From: an uncultured Planctomycetaceae bacterium
GTDB taxonomy: Bacteria > Planctomycetota > Planctomycetia > Planctomycetales > Planctomycetaceae
Length of the DNA stretch: 35,798 nucleotides
NCBI GenBank assembly: GCA_913031625.1
Contig: CAJWGB010000029.1
Coordinates: forward strand, 1-35,798
Direction of reading: 5' to 3'
This document shows positions 1-7,535 of this stretch, piece by piece (the stretch's first letter is position 1; every line of letters begins with the position of its first letter). The notes below the pieces were generated by a model. That model did not search any database, was not told the origin of the DNA, and saw only the letters and a list, made by a program, of their open reading frames with translations. The translations under genes were made by a program, and so were the position numbers.

Positions 1-211
1 AGATAACCCCCCGAGTTGATTATGATAACAAGATGCCCAAACAAATTAACTATACAGAAAATGATCACAATAAGCAATTGCAACAATCTTTTTCGTTAGA
101 ACCGTTTTGCAAACGTGTTTTCTCTCCAGAATGACTTTATTGGACCCGCCCGTCATTCCCTGCCACTTCCCACTTCCCACTTGAACTTGCTCAAACATTC
201 CTCCAGAACAT
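1..211. other. AT-rich leader upstream of the locus
   Basis: This stretch lies before the first gene. Bases 14-130 are clearly richer in A and T than the rest of the window, and then the composition returns to the local average. A short tandem repeat (acttccc, about 2.5 copies) sits near 164-182. Such a segment would be a natural place for the promoter of the sigma factor operon. However, I could not find a convincing pair of -35 and -10 boxes, either housekeeping or FliA type, with correct spacing. A 43-codon open frame touches the left edge (3-134) but its codon use differs from the neighbouring genes. Confidence 0.4.
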
Positions 212-598
212 GTGACTGGTTCATTGCCTGAAGAATCTGTCCAGCCCCCCTCTGAATCTCAACATGACGCCCCAGAAGGTGGTGCCGATCCTGTCACGTC
301 GGCAGATCTGGTGCGTCTCCTCGAGGGAGCTGTTGACGCGACGGTGGAGGCAGGAAGCAAGCAGGATTCAGTCCTGCAGAAACAGTTGCTGGCAGTCGTC
401 CGAAGTACGGCTTCGGAATCGTTTTCGGAACTGGTGACAGAACGGCTCGTGAGTGTCATAACGAGTCAGATGAAGATTCTAAGCGATGAGGAACAGCAGG
501 AACTCAATCGAGCTGTGGCTGACACTCTGTTCAATGATCACTCCTGTCGCATCCGTATGGAACGGCTCTGGCAGTCACTGCGAACGGCCAGTCAATGA
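212..598 (+). CDS. Small acidic protein coupled to sigma factor gene
   Basis: I do not recognise a family for this 128-residue protein. It is acidic, with a low-complexity first 25 residues rich in Ser, Pro and Glu. The remainder is predicted helical by eye, ending with a Glu/Arg-rich segment around residues 92-125. There is no signal peptide, transmembrane helix or cysteine motif; the single Cys is near the C-terminus. GTG at 212 is the only start codon after an in-frame stop at 182, and the Shine-Dalgarno signal is weak. Its stop overlaps the ATG of the sigma factor by four bases (ATGA), so the two are probably translated together. The position suggests a partner or regulator of the sigma factor, for example an anti-sigma factor. 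No sequence motif proves that. Confidence 0.7.
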   Translation: MTGSLPEESVQPPSESQHDAPEGGADPVTSADLVRLLEGAVDATVEAGSKQDSVLQKQLLAVVRSTASESFSELVTERLVSVITSQMKILSDEEQQELNRAVADTLFNDHSCRIRMERLWQSLRTASQ

Positions 599-1266
599 AA
601 TCGGAGCTTAAAGTTAAATCGCCTCAGGCGCTGATCAAGAGTTGCCAGGGGCTCGTTCGCTCCATCGCATGGAAACTGCACCAGAAATTGCCTGCGTCCG
701 TGGACCTGGAAGATCTGGTTGGGTTTGGGCAGGTCGGGCTGGCGGAAGCAGCTCGCGACTTTGACCAGAAACGCGGCGTTCAGTTCACAACATACGCTTG
801 GTACCGGGTTCGAGGAGCCATTCTCGATGGACTGAGCAAGATGAACTGGTTCGATCGGGCGGATTATGCCGGCGGCAGATATGCCCGGACTTCCAATGAC
901 ATCCTGTCCACAGCCGGTGCCTCCACCGAATCCAGTGACAGTTCATGGTTTGCCAGGACGACCCGCGCCATGTCAATGTCATATGTGATGGCAAACTGGG
1001 TCGCAGAAGATGTCGAGCCGGTTGACGCCAACACACCTGCACCTTCAGATGTTGCGGAACAGTCCGAGCTGCAGCAGGTCGTACGGAAATTGTTGACTGA
1101 TCTGCCGGAACAGGAACGAAAACTGATTCAGGGAATTTACTTTGACGGGATGACGATTAAGGAGGCGGGAGAGCAGATAGGAATCAGCAAAGCATGGGCC
1201 AGTCGGCTCCATGCCCGAGTCCTGGACACCCTTGCACTTCAGCTTTGTGTCGACCATGATAACTAG
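595..1266 (+). CDS. FliA/WhiG-type sigma-70 family RNA polymerase sigma factor
   Basis: This is a 223-residue alternative sigma factor that would direct RNA polymerase to a special promoter set. Region 2 is clear at about residues 35-82, including DLEDLVGFGQVGLAEAARDF and the FTTYAWYRVRGAILDGL stretch typical of the FliA/RpoF group. Region 4 is clear at about 165-215, with LPEQERKLIQGIYFDGMTIK followed by a helix-turn-helix (EAGEQIGISKAWASRLHARV). The region between, where sigma-3 would lie, is Ser/Thr/Ala-rich and hard to recognise. That suggests a diverged or reduced region 3. It starts by 4-base overlap with the small acidic gene upstream, and tssA begins about 90 bases downstream in the same direction. 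It may therefore control the T6SS genes that follow. The family call is firm; the target promoters are unknown. Confidence 0.92.
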   Translation: MKSELKVKSPQALIKSCQGLVRSIAWKLHQKLPASVDLEDLVGFGQVGLAEAARDFDQKRGVQFTTYAWYRVRGAILDGLSKMNWFDRADYAGGRYARTSNDILSTAGASTESSDSSWFARTTRAMSMSYVMANWVAEDVEPVDANTPAPSDVAEQSELQQVVRKLLTDLPEQERKLIQGIYFDGMTIKEAGEQIGISKAWASRLHARVLDTLALQLCVDHDN

Positions 1267-1355
1267 TTAATCTCCAGCCCAATCCCCACCACAGGTCCTC
1301 ACGACGAGCAACCAGCGAATCACCATTCGTGTTACTCACAGGAATACTGTTCGAA

Positions 1356-2453
1356 ATGTCATTGGAACTTGATATTCCATCGCTTTTGTCACCGATCGAC
1401 GGCGAAATGCGAGCCGGAACTGACCTTCGGCTGGATGATGACCCGAATAACGATTATCGCCAGATCCGGGATGCTCGGACGGACGCGCGTGAGCCGGAGC
1501 AGCGAGGGGAAGATTTTTCTCCTGATTCCGTGTCCAGCTGGCGCGACGTCTGGTCATGGGGCCAGAATTATCTGCAGAGCCATGCCAAAGACCTCGAAAT
1601 CGTTGCCTACATGATCGAGGCATCTATCCGCCTTGGCGGATATCGGGGATTTGAACAGGCTCTCACTCTGACCCACGATCTCATCGATGAATACTGGGGG
1701 GAACTCCTGCCGACTCCGGACGAAGATGGAATCGAAACAACACTGCTGCCCATCGCCAGGCTGAATAGTGATGCAATCTCGTATGCACTGAGTCGTGTCG
1801 CCGTCACAGACGACACATCGGTAGGCGAATTCGTGCTTTGGCAATTCGCAGATGCCAAACGAATGGAATCAATGGATGCTGAAGAACGGCAGGTTCGCAT
1901 CGAGCGAGGCGCTGTTTCGCTGAGTGATTTCAATCGCGCTGTGGCAGAGTCTTCAGATCAGTTTTATCGCGACTTATATGCGGAAATTGAGTCAGCACAG
2001 ACTGCAGTCAAGGCTCTGGATGACATCCTCACTGAGCGTGCTGAAGATGAAGCCCCCAACCTGTCGCGATTCCGCCAGGGGCTCGAAGACGCTGCCGCCA
2101 CCATTCGGACAATTGCGGGTGATCGGCTGGCGGTTGAGGACGCGGCGACAGATGACATCGTTGAGGATGGTGCGGCAGACTCGTCTGAATCTGCAGGTTC
2201 TTCGCAGTCGGGTGGCAGCGGGGCAATCAACAACCGAAACGACGCACTGGACCAGCTTGAACGGATTGCTCAATGGTTCGAACGGAATGAGCCGCAGAGT
2301 ATCCTGATTCCGGAAATCCGAAAGGTCCGGCGGCGGGCCATGATGTCACCTGAAGATCTTTACAAAGACCTGATTGACGACTCCACCGTACGAAATCAGC
2401 TGTTTCGAGACATTGGGATCGAAACGTCGTCAGATGACGAATACGACAACTAA
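1356..2453 (+). CDS. tssA: Type VI secretion protein TssA (ImpA N-terminal family)
   Basis: TssA helps to nucleate and guide assembly of the T6SS sheath and inner tube at the baseplate. The first 150 residues match the ImpA N-terminal domain: LLSPIDGEMRAGTDLR, then a D-Y-x-I-x-x-A-R segment, then WRDVWSWGQNYLQSHAKDLE and YMIEASIRLGGYRGF. The pattern continues with a YWGELLPTPDEDG motif and a PIARLN segment. A Ser/Gly/Asp-rich linker (about residues 265-293) leads to a short C-terminal helical domain containing an EPQSILIPEIRKVRRRA stretch, as in the shorter TssA forms. I chose ATG at 1356 because the family homology starts there. An in-frame GTG at 1329 would add nine residues. From 1356 the protein is 365 residues. 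It is followed by tssB after 35 bases. Confidence 0.93.
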   Translation: MSLELDIPSLLSPIDGEMRAGTDLRLDDDPNNDYRQIRDARTDAREPEQRGEDFSPDSVSSWRDVWSWGQNYLQSHAKDLEIVAYMIEASIRLGGYRGFEQALTLTHDLIDEYWGELLPTPDEDGIETTLLPIARLNSDAISYALSRVAVTDDTSVGEFVLWQFADAKRMESMDAEERQVRIERGAVSLSDFNRAVAESSDQFYRDLYAEIESAQTAVKALDDILTERAEDEAPNLSRFRQGLEDAAATIRTIAGDRLAVEDAATDDIVEDGAADSSESAGSSQSGGSGAINNRNDALDQLERIAQWFERNEPQSILIPEIRKVRRRAMMSPEDLYKDLIDDSTVRNQLFRDIGIETSSDDEYDN

Positions 2454-2488
2454 GGAAACCACGACACTCCTTCAACAAGGAAACTGAT

Positions 2489-3022
2489 ATGGCGAAATCC
2501 TCTATCCAGCATAAGCTCGACCGTGTTCGCAAGCCGCGCGTCCACATCACCTACGATGTGGAAATTGGCGATGCGGTGGTCCAGAAGGAGCTCCCGTTCG
2601 TGATGGGAGTCATGGGGGACTTTTCCGGGAATCCCACCAACAAACCTGACCCACTGAAGGATCGGAAATTTGTCAACATCGACCGGGACAATTTTGACGA
2701 CGTGATGGCGCGAATCAGCCCGGAGCTTAATATCCGCGTGCAGAATACGCTGGAAGGTGGCGACACGGAGATGGCGCTGCAGTTGAAATTCAATTCCATG
2801 GGTGACTTTGATCCCGCGGCTCTCGTCGAACAGATCCCTGCACTCAAGAAACTGCTCGATTCCCGAAACCAGCTCCGCGACCTCCTGACGACCATGGACC
2901 AGTCTGAGGATCTGGAAGAACTGATGGAGAAGATCCTGAGTGATGCCAACCAGGTGCAGGCTGCAGCAGGTGAGATGGGTGTCAGTGCCGATAGCGATGA
3001 CAACAACGAAGGGGGAGAATAA
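2489..3022 (+). CDS. tssB: T6SS contractile sheath small subunit TssB (VipA)
   Basis: TssB and TssC together build the contractile sheath in the cytoplasm. The 177-residue protein has the standard TssB signature from its N-terminus: [20 protein letters not shown], then [16 protein letters not shown], and a [16 protein letters not shown] block around residues 59-75. The C-terminal half contains the heptad-like helices that pack against TssC ([17 protein letters not shown]). Length is normal for the family. A good AAGGAA ribosome binding site (2478-2483) precedes the ATG. The stop codon overlaps the tssC start by one base, so the subunits are translationally coupled, as expected for proteins made in equal amounts. 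Confidence 0.97.
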   Translation: MAKSSIQHKLDRVRKPRVHITYDVEIGDAVVQKELPFVMGVMGDFSGNPTNKPDPLKDRKFVNIDRDNFDDVMARISPELNIRVQNTLEGGDTEMALQLKFNSMGDFDPAALVEQIPALKKLLDSRNQLRDLLTTMDQSEDLEELMEKILSDANQVQAAAGEMGVSADSDDNNEGGE

Positions 3023-4512
3023 TGAGCGCTGGAGAACAGGACGCACAGGCATCAGGTGGCGAAGCCGTTGAAGGCAGCATTCTTGACGGGATGCTGAATG
3101 CCATGCCAAATGTGGTTGAGCGTGACCACGGTGAAGAAATGGTCCGCAACCTGATTGGCGTTGCCATGCAGGGAACACTCTCATGGGATCGCAGTTGCAC
3201 AAAGACGATTCAGGATGCGATTGATGCCATCGACCAGAGTATGTCTGCTCAGCTTGCAGCTGTGATGCAGCATGAACAGTTTCAGAAACTGGAGGGCTCA
3301 TGGCGCGGTCTGCATCACCTCGTCATGAACACAGAGACCAGCAAGCAGCTGAAGCTGCGAATGCTGAATGTCTCCAAGAAAGAAGTGTTCAAGGATCTGG
3401 ATAAGGCCATCGAATTCGACCAGAGCATACTTTTCAAAAAGCTCTACGAAGACGAATTCGGTATGCCGGGTGGTGAGCCTTACGGTGCACTGGTTGGTGA
3501 CTATGAATTCACGAACCACCCTGAAGACATCGACCTGCTGGAGAAGATGTCCGGAGTCTGTGCGGCAGCACATGCTCCATTTATCTCTGCTGCAGCTCCT
3601 GAACTCTTCAGCATGGAGTCCTACGAAGATCTGATGAAGCCACGCGACATCGAAAAGATCTTTATGGGAGCCAAGTACACAAAATGGAATTCGTTCCGCG
3701 ATTCAGAAGACTCTCGCTACGTGACGCTTGTCATGCCGCGTGTTCTCGCCCGCTTGCCATACGGAGCCAGTACCAAGGTTGTTGATGAGTTCAACTACGA
3801 AGAGTTTGAGCTGGACAATGAAGGAGAAACGAAGCCAGCCACTCATCAGCAATACTGCTGGATGAATGCTGCCTATGCAATGGGTACCAACATGACCCGT
3901 GCATTTTCAGAGACTTCATGGTGTACCGCGATTCGCGGTTACGAAAACGGCGGCGTGGTTGAGGGACTTCCTGTTCACAACTTCATGAGTGACGACGGGG
4001 ATGTCGCGTCGAAGTGCCCAACGGAAATCGGAATTACAGACCGCCGTGAGGCAGAACTGAGCAAAGAGGGCTTCCTGCCGCTGTGTCACTATAAGAACAC
4101 TGACTATTCCGTGTTCTTTGGTGCTCAGAGCTGCCAGCGACCAAAGAAGTATGATGATGATGATGCGACAGCAAATGCCGCAATCTCAGCTCGGCTGCCT
4201 TACATCATGGCTGCGTCAAGGATTGCCCACTTCCTGAAGTGCATCGCGCGGGACAAGATTGGTTCCTTCATGGAACGACAGGACATGGAGGATTTTCTCA
4301 AGCGCTGGATTGCCAACTATGTCCTGGACGATGAGAAGGCCAGTCCTGAGCAGAAGGCTCGGTATCCCCTCGCAGAAGCTGCGATTTCCGTTGAGGAAAT
4401 TCCGGGGGCACCAGGGTCGTATAATGCGGTCGCGCATCTGCGTCCGTGGTTGCAGCTTGAAGAACTGACAACATCTCTTCGAATGGTGGCGAAACTGCCT
4501 CAGAAAGCCTGA
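3022..4512 (+). CDS. tssC: T6SS contractile sheath large subunit TssC (VipB)
   Basis: This 496-residue protein is the canonical large sheath subunit. Diagnostic segments are SWRGLHHLV (about residues 93-101), [46 protein letters not shown], and GLPVHNF. Near the C-terminus are [18 protein letters not shown], a [17 protein letters not shown] segment and the closing [15 protein letters not shown]. All core parts of the family are present and length is usual. The gene begins within the tssB stop codon (TAATG). A strong intrinsic terminator starts seven bases after its stop, so tssA-tssB-tssC can be transcribed more than the genes that follow. Confidence 0.97.
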   Translation: MSAGEQDAQASGGEAVEGSILDGMLNAMPNVVERDHGEEMVRNLIGVAMQGTLSWDRSCTKTIQDAIDAIDQSMSAQLAAVMQHEQFQKLEGSWRGLHHLVMNTETSKQLKLRMLNVSKKEVFKDLDKAIEFDQSILFKKLYEDEFGMPGGEPYGALVGDYEFTNHPEDIDLLEKMSGVCAAAHAPFISAAAPELFSMESYEDLMKPRDIEKIFMGAKYTKWNSFRDSEDSRYVTLVMPRVLARLPYGASTKVVDEFNYEEFELDNEGETKPATHQQYCWMNAAYAMGTNMTRAFSETSWCTAIRGYENGGVVEGLPVHNFMSDDGDVASKCPTEIGITDRREAELSKEGFLPLCHYKNTDYSVFFGAQSCQRPKKYDDDDATANAAISARLPYIMAASRIAHFLKCIARDKIGSFMERQDMEDFLKRWIANYVLDDEKASPEQKARYPLAEAAISVEEIPGAPGSYNAVAHLRPWLQLEELTTSLRMVAKLPQKA

Positions 4513-4518
4513 TTATCA

Positions 4519-4555
4519 GGGGCTCTGCTTAATCAGGCAGAGCCCCTTTTGTTTT
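4519..4555 (+). terminator. Strong intrinsic terminator between tssC and second tssC-like gene
   Basis: A perfect 10-bp stem (GGGGCTCTGC at 4519-4528 pairing with GCAGAGCCCC at 4537-4546) encloses an 8-base loop. It is followed at once by TTTTGTTTT. This is a textbook rho-independent terminator, seven bases past the tssC stop. The next gene in the same direction starts 60 bases further on. Either the terminator leaks, acting as an expression step-down after the abundant sheath subunits, or the downstream genes have their own promoter between 4556 and 4615. Confidence 0.9.
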
Positions 4556-4615
4556 GCGCCCTCCGGAAGTTGAACCCCGGAACTGCTGCCGGGTGTCCTG
4601 GAGTTCAGATCTGCC

Positions 4616-6217
4616 GTGTCGACCGACCCTGCTCAAAGCCACGCGTCCACCGTTTACTCGGAAAGTACGCAGGAAGATCCCAGCCACCCGCAGGTTTCCC
4701 AAAGCCTGCTGGATCAGCTGGTTACTTCCGGAGCGGTTGGCCAGTCACAGCAGTCTGGACGTCTGGTCAGTTTTCTGAACGAAAAGAACCCGGCTGCTGC
4801 CCTTCGGCTGTGGCTGGGAAAACTCCCCGAGAGTCAGCAGGAACTTGATTCCGCCCGGATCACACTCTCTCGGGACGTTTCGCGGATTGACGAACTGCTT
4901 TCTGCTCAGGTGAATGCCGTTCTTCAGTGCCCGCAGTTTCAGGCTCTGGAATCATCATGGCGAGGTCTTTACTACCTCTGGTCTGCGCGGGAAGCATATG
5001 CGGGCGAATTCGCGTTTGACGAATCAACTCCACGTGTGCAGATCCGTGTGCTCGATGTTTCCAAACGAGAGCTGTTCAAAGACTTTGAAAAGGCACAGAG
5101 TTTCGATCGAAACACTCTGTTTCGACGTGTGTACGAAGCGGAATTCGGAACTGCCGGAGGAACTCCTTATGGGATGCTCCTGGCGAACTATCAATTCAGT
5201 AATCACCCCGAAGATCTTGATCTGCTGGAAAAACTCTCGGAGGTGGGAGCCGCGTCGTTTGCCCCGGTGATTGCGGCAGCATCTCCGAATCTGATCGGCG
5301 TCGATCATTTCTCTGAACTTCAGAATCCAATTGACCTCGACAACATTTTTCGGCAGGAACGTCATCGCAAGTGGTGTCGGCTTCGAGATCAGGCGGACAC
5401 CCAGTTTCTTGGCCTGACTCTGCCTGGCATCCTGCTGCGTCGCCCATGGGAAGATGACGGCAGTCATCGGTTCGGATTTCGTTTTCAGGAAGATGCGAGG
5501 GCCAAAGATGACAGTCGATATCTCTGGGGCAACGCAATCTGGGCCATGGGCGTGGTTGTCATGCGGGCTTTTGTCAGCTGCGGCTGGTTTGCCGATATCA
5601 GAGGCGTTGCCCGTGGAGATCTGAAGGAGTCCGCTGGCCCCATCGACGGTGGTGGACTCGTGACCGGCCTGCCCGTGCATCAGTTCGGGACAGATGCGTT
5701 TGGAGTTGCGAACCGCAGCAGTGTGCAGGTTTCCCTTTCAGAAGGTCAGGAAGCTGAACTCTGCCGACTGGGATTTATCCCGCTGTCAGACTGCAAGGAC
5801 ACACCGTTTGCAGCCTTCTATTCCAATCAGTCCGTGCATAATCCACCGTCATTTGACGATCCGGTTGCAACGTCGAATGCCCGGATTTCTTCGATGCTTC
5901 AGTATGTCCTGTGTTGTTCACGAATTGCGCACTACATCAAGGTCCGCGCACGCAATAAACTCGGATCCAGCATGCGGCCCGATGAAGTGCAGTCTGATCT
6001 GCAGAACTGGGTTGTCGATTACGTGACCCCGGACGAAAAAGCGCCACCTGAGATTAAGGCCCGGTATCCTCTGCGCGACGCTCAGGTTGAAGTAAATGAG
6101 ATTCTTGGAGAACCCGGGAAGTACAGTATGACTCTGCGTCTGTTGCCCCATTATCAACTGGACGAACTTTCATCCACGATGACACTGAAGGCAGACCGTG
6201 TGGACCTCAAGGATTAG
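4616..6217 (+). CDS. Second TssC-family sheath-like protein (ImpD type)
   Basis: A second large-subunit paralogue of 533 residues. It aligns with the tssC product over most of its length: SSWRGLYYLWSAREAY, VLDVSKRELFKDFEKAQSFD, YGMLLANYQFSNHPEDLDLL, TGLPVHQF, and CSRIAHYIKVRARNKLGSSM. It closes with DEKAPPEIKARYPLRDA and YQLDELSSTMTL. Differences include a longer N-terminus (about 45 residues, Ser/Gln-rich) and replacement of the RLPYG loop by RRPWEDDG. Paired TssC-like genes at this position are known from imp-type T6SS loci, where the second is called ImpD. Whether it joins the sheath, caps it or has another role is not visible here. GTG at 4616 is the chosen start, with GGAG about a dozen bases upstream. 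The gene follows the intrinsic terminator after tssC. Confidence 0.92.
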   Translation: MSTDPAQSHASTVYSESTQEDPSHPQVSQSLLDQLVTSGAVGQSQQSGRLVSFLNEKNPAAALRLWLGKLPESQQELDSARITLSRDVSRIDELLSAQVNAVLQCPQFQALESSWRGLYYLWSAREAYAGEFAFDESTPRVQIRVLDVSKRELFKDFEKAQSFDRNTLFRRVYEAEFGTAGGTPYGMLLANYQFSNHPEDLDLLEKLSEVGAASFAPVIAAASPNLIGVDHFSELQNPIDLDNIFRQERHRKWCRLRDQADTQFLGLTLPGILLRRPWEDDGSHRFGFRFQEDARAKDDSRYLWGNAIWAMGVVVMRAFVSCGWFADIRGVARGDLKESAGPIDGGGLVTGLPVHQFGTDAFGVANRSSVQVSLSEGQEAELCRLGFIPLSDCKDTPFAAFYSNQSVHNPPSFDDPVATSNARISSMLQYVLCCSRIAHYIKVRARNKLGSSMRPDEVQSDLQNWVVDYVTPDEKAPPEIKARYPLRDAQVEVNEILGEPGKYSMTLRLLPHYQLDELSSTMTLKADRVDLKD

Positions 6218-6245
6218 TGATTCAATAACTGTTTAAGGATCTGAT

Positions 6246-7055
6246 ATGTCAACTCCCCTGGAACTGTTTCAACAGGGACAGCTCACTCAGGCGATTGAAG
6301 CGGCGACGGACGCAGTCCGAAACCAGCCATCTGATGTTGGAGCGCGAAGTCTGCTCTGTGAACTGCTCTGTTTCGAAGGTGAATTTGAGCGCGCGGACAA
6401 ACAGCTTGAAGCGGCGTCTCAGATTGATGCGGATTCAATGGTGGGTGTGTCTCTCATTCGACACCTCATCCGATCGGAGTTGTGCCGGAAGGAGGTCTTT
6501 GAAGAAGGCCGGCTTCCGGAATTCCTGACACAGCCAACCACCGCCCAGCAGCTTCGGCTCAAAGCGGTCGCTGCACTTCGTGAGGGGGCACATGCAGAAG
6601 CAGCAGGTCTGGCAGCGCAGGCATCCGAAGAGGAAACTGATGTTTCCGGCAGCCTTAACAACGAAGACTTCGATGGTTTCAGAGACCTCGACGACATCCT
6701 TGGCCCGATGATCGAAATCTTTACCGCAACGGGACAGTACTACTGGTTATCTGCTGACCAGATTGTCTCACTGGAGTTCTCCGGCATCTCACATATCAGT
6801 GATATGCTGTGGCGGGCAGCAGAGATTATGACCGTTGGCGATGTCTCCGGTCGTGTGCACGTACCTGCACTTTATTATGGGAGCTGTCAGGATGACGACG
6901 AGCGATTGCGCATTGGACGGGCCACAGACTGGAAACAGCACGGAGAAGATGGGCCGATCACTGGAGTGGGACAGCGTGAATGGCTGGCAGGCGATGACGC
7001 TGTTCCGGTGAATCAGGTCGGATTTCTTTCCTTCAGTCCGGGTGAAGAATCGTGA
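6246..7055 (+). CDS. tagJ: T6SS accessory protein TagJ/ImpE
   Basis: A 269-residue protein of the ImpE/TagJ family. In studied systems TagJ binds the sheath protein TssB and can assist ClpV in sheath recycling. The N-terminal 90 residues form TPR-like helices (LFQQGQLTQAIEAATDAVRN, then ARSLLCELLCFEGEFERADK). The C-terminal half has the family pattern of GQYYWLSADQIVSLEF, RDLDDILGPMIEIF before it, and DMLWRAAEIMT followed by VPALYYGS. An AAGGA site precedes the ATG. Its stop overlaps the tssE start by four bases (GTGA). The position between the TssC paralogue and tssE is the standard one for impE. Confidence 0.9.
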   Translation: MSTPLELFQQGQLTQAIEAATDAVRNQPSDVGARSLLCELLCFEGEFERADKQLEAASQIDADSMVGVSLIRHLIRSELCRKEVFEEGRLPEFLTQPTTAQQLRLKAVAALREGAHAEAAGLAAQASEEETDVSGSLNNEDFDGFRDLDDILGPMIEIFTATGQYYWLSADQIVSLEFSGISHISDMLWRAAEIMTVGDVSGRVHVPALYYGSCQDDDERLRIGRATDWKQHGEDGPITGVGQREWLAGDDAVPVNQVGFLSFSPGEES

Positions 7056-7534
7056 GCACCACTTCGGAACGAAGTCAGATTCGTCTTTCACTTCTGGACC
7101 AGCTGCTGGACGACGAACCGCAGAATCAGCGGGAAGTGCCGCTGGATGATGTGGAGAAGCTTCGAATCATTCAGTTGGGAATTCGTCGCGATCTGCAGGA
7201 CCTGTTGAATACAAGATTTCGGTGTATGGCATGGCCGCCGGACATGGAAGCCATGGACGACACGTTGATCAACTACGGGATTCCTGACTTCACTGCGGCC
7301 AGTCAGAACGCTGCACAGGAAAGCGAATTTCTGCTGCAGGCGATTCGGCAGGCCATTGACATTTTCGAACCAAGACTTGCCGATGTGAGAATATCAGCAC
7401 AAAACAATCAGGAGGAGCATGACAGGACGTTTCGTTTTCAGATTGAGGCGACACTGCTGATCGAAGATTCGCGCCATCGTGTTCAGTTCCGCTCGAGTGT
7501 TGAATCCACCACTGGTCAGTTTGATATCGAATGA
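7052..7534 (+). CDS. tssE: T6SS baseplate protein TssE (gp25-like)
   Basis: TssE is the T6SS equivalent of the phage T4 baseplate wedge protein gp25. The 160-residue product begins with the typical RLSLLDQLLDDEP segment (residues 11-23). The gp25 core follows: LRIIQLGIRRDLQDLLNTRF, a DDTLINYGIPDF motif near residues 68-80, and the AIRQAIDIFEPRL helix with its conserved E-P-R-L. The GTG start at 7052 overlaps the tagJ stop by four bases. tssF starts two bases after its stop codon. Length is normal for the family, and no key segment is missing. Confidence 0.94.
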   Translation: MSTTSERSQIRLSLLDQLLDDEPQNQREVPLDDVEKLRIIQLGIRRDLQDLLNTRFRCMAWPPDMEAMDDTLINYGIPDFTAASQNAAQESEFLLQAIRQAIDIFEPRLADVRISAQNNQEEHDRTFRFQIEATLLIEDSRHRVQFRSSVESTTGQFDIE

Positions 7535-7535
7535 C

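Noticed and set aside
3-134. Open frame entering from the left edge (43 codons), possible end of an upstream gene
   Set aside because: It is AT-rich with third-position A/T preference unlike all neighbouring genes, and no recognisable motif is present. Promoter-type sequence is more likely.
2450-3301. 283-residue frame on the minus strand across tssB and the start of tssC
   Set aside because: It lies opposite two certain genes, has no recognisable domain, and its composition is what the complement of a codon-biased gene gives.
5024-5680. 218-residue minus-strand frame within the second tssC-like gene
   Set aside because: It is a shadow of a well-supported sheath-family gene, with no start signal or motif of its own.
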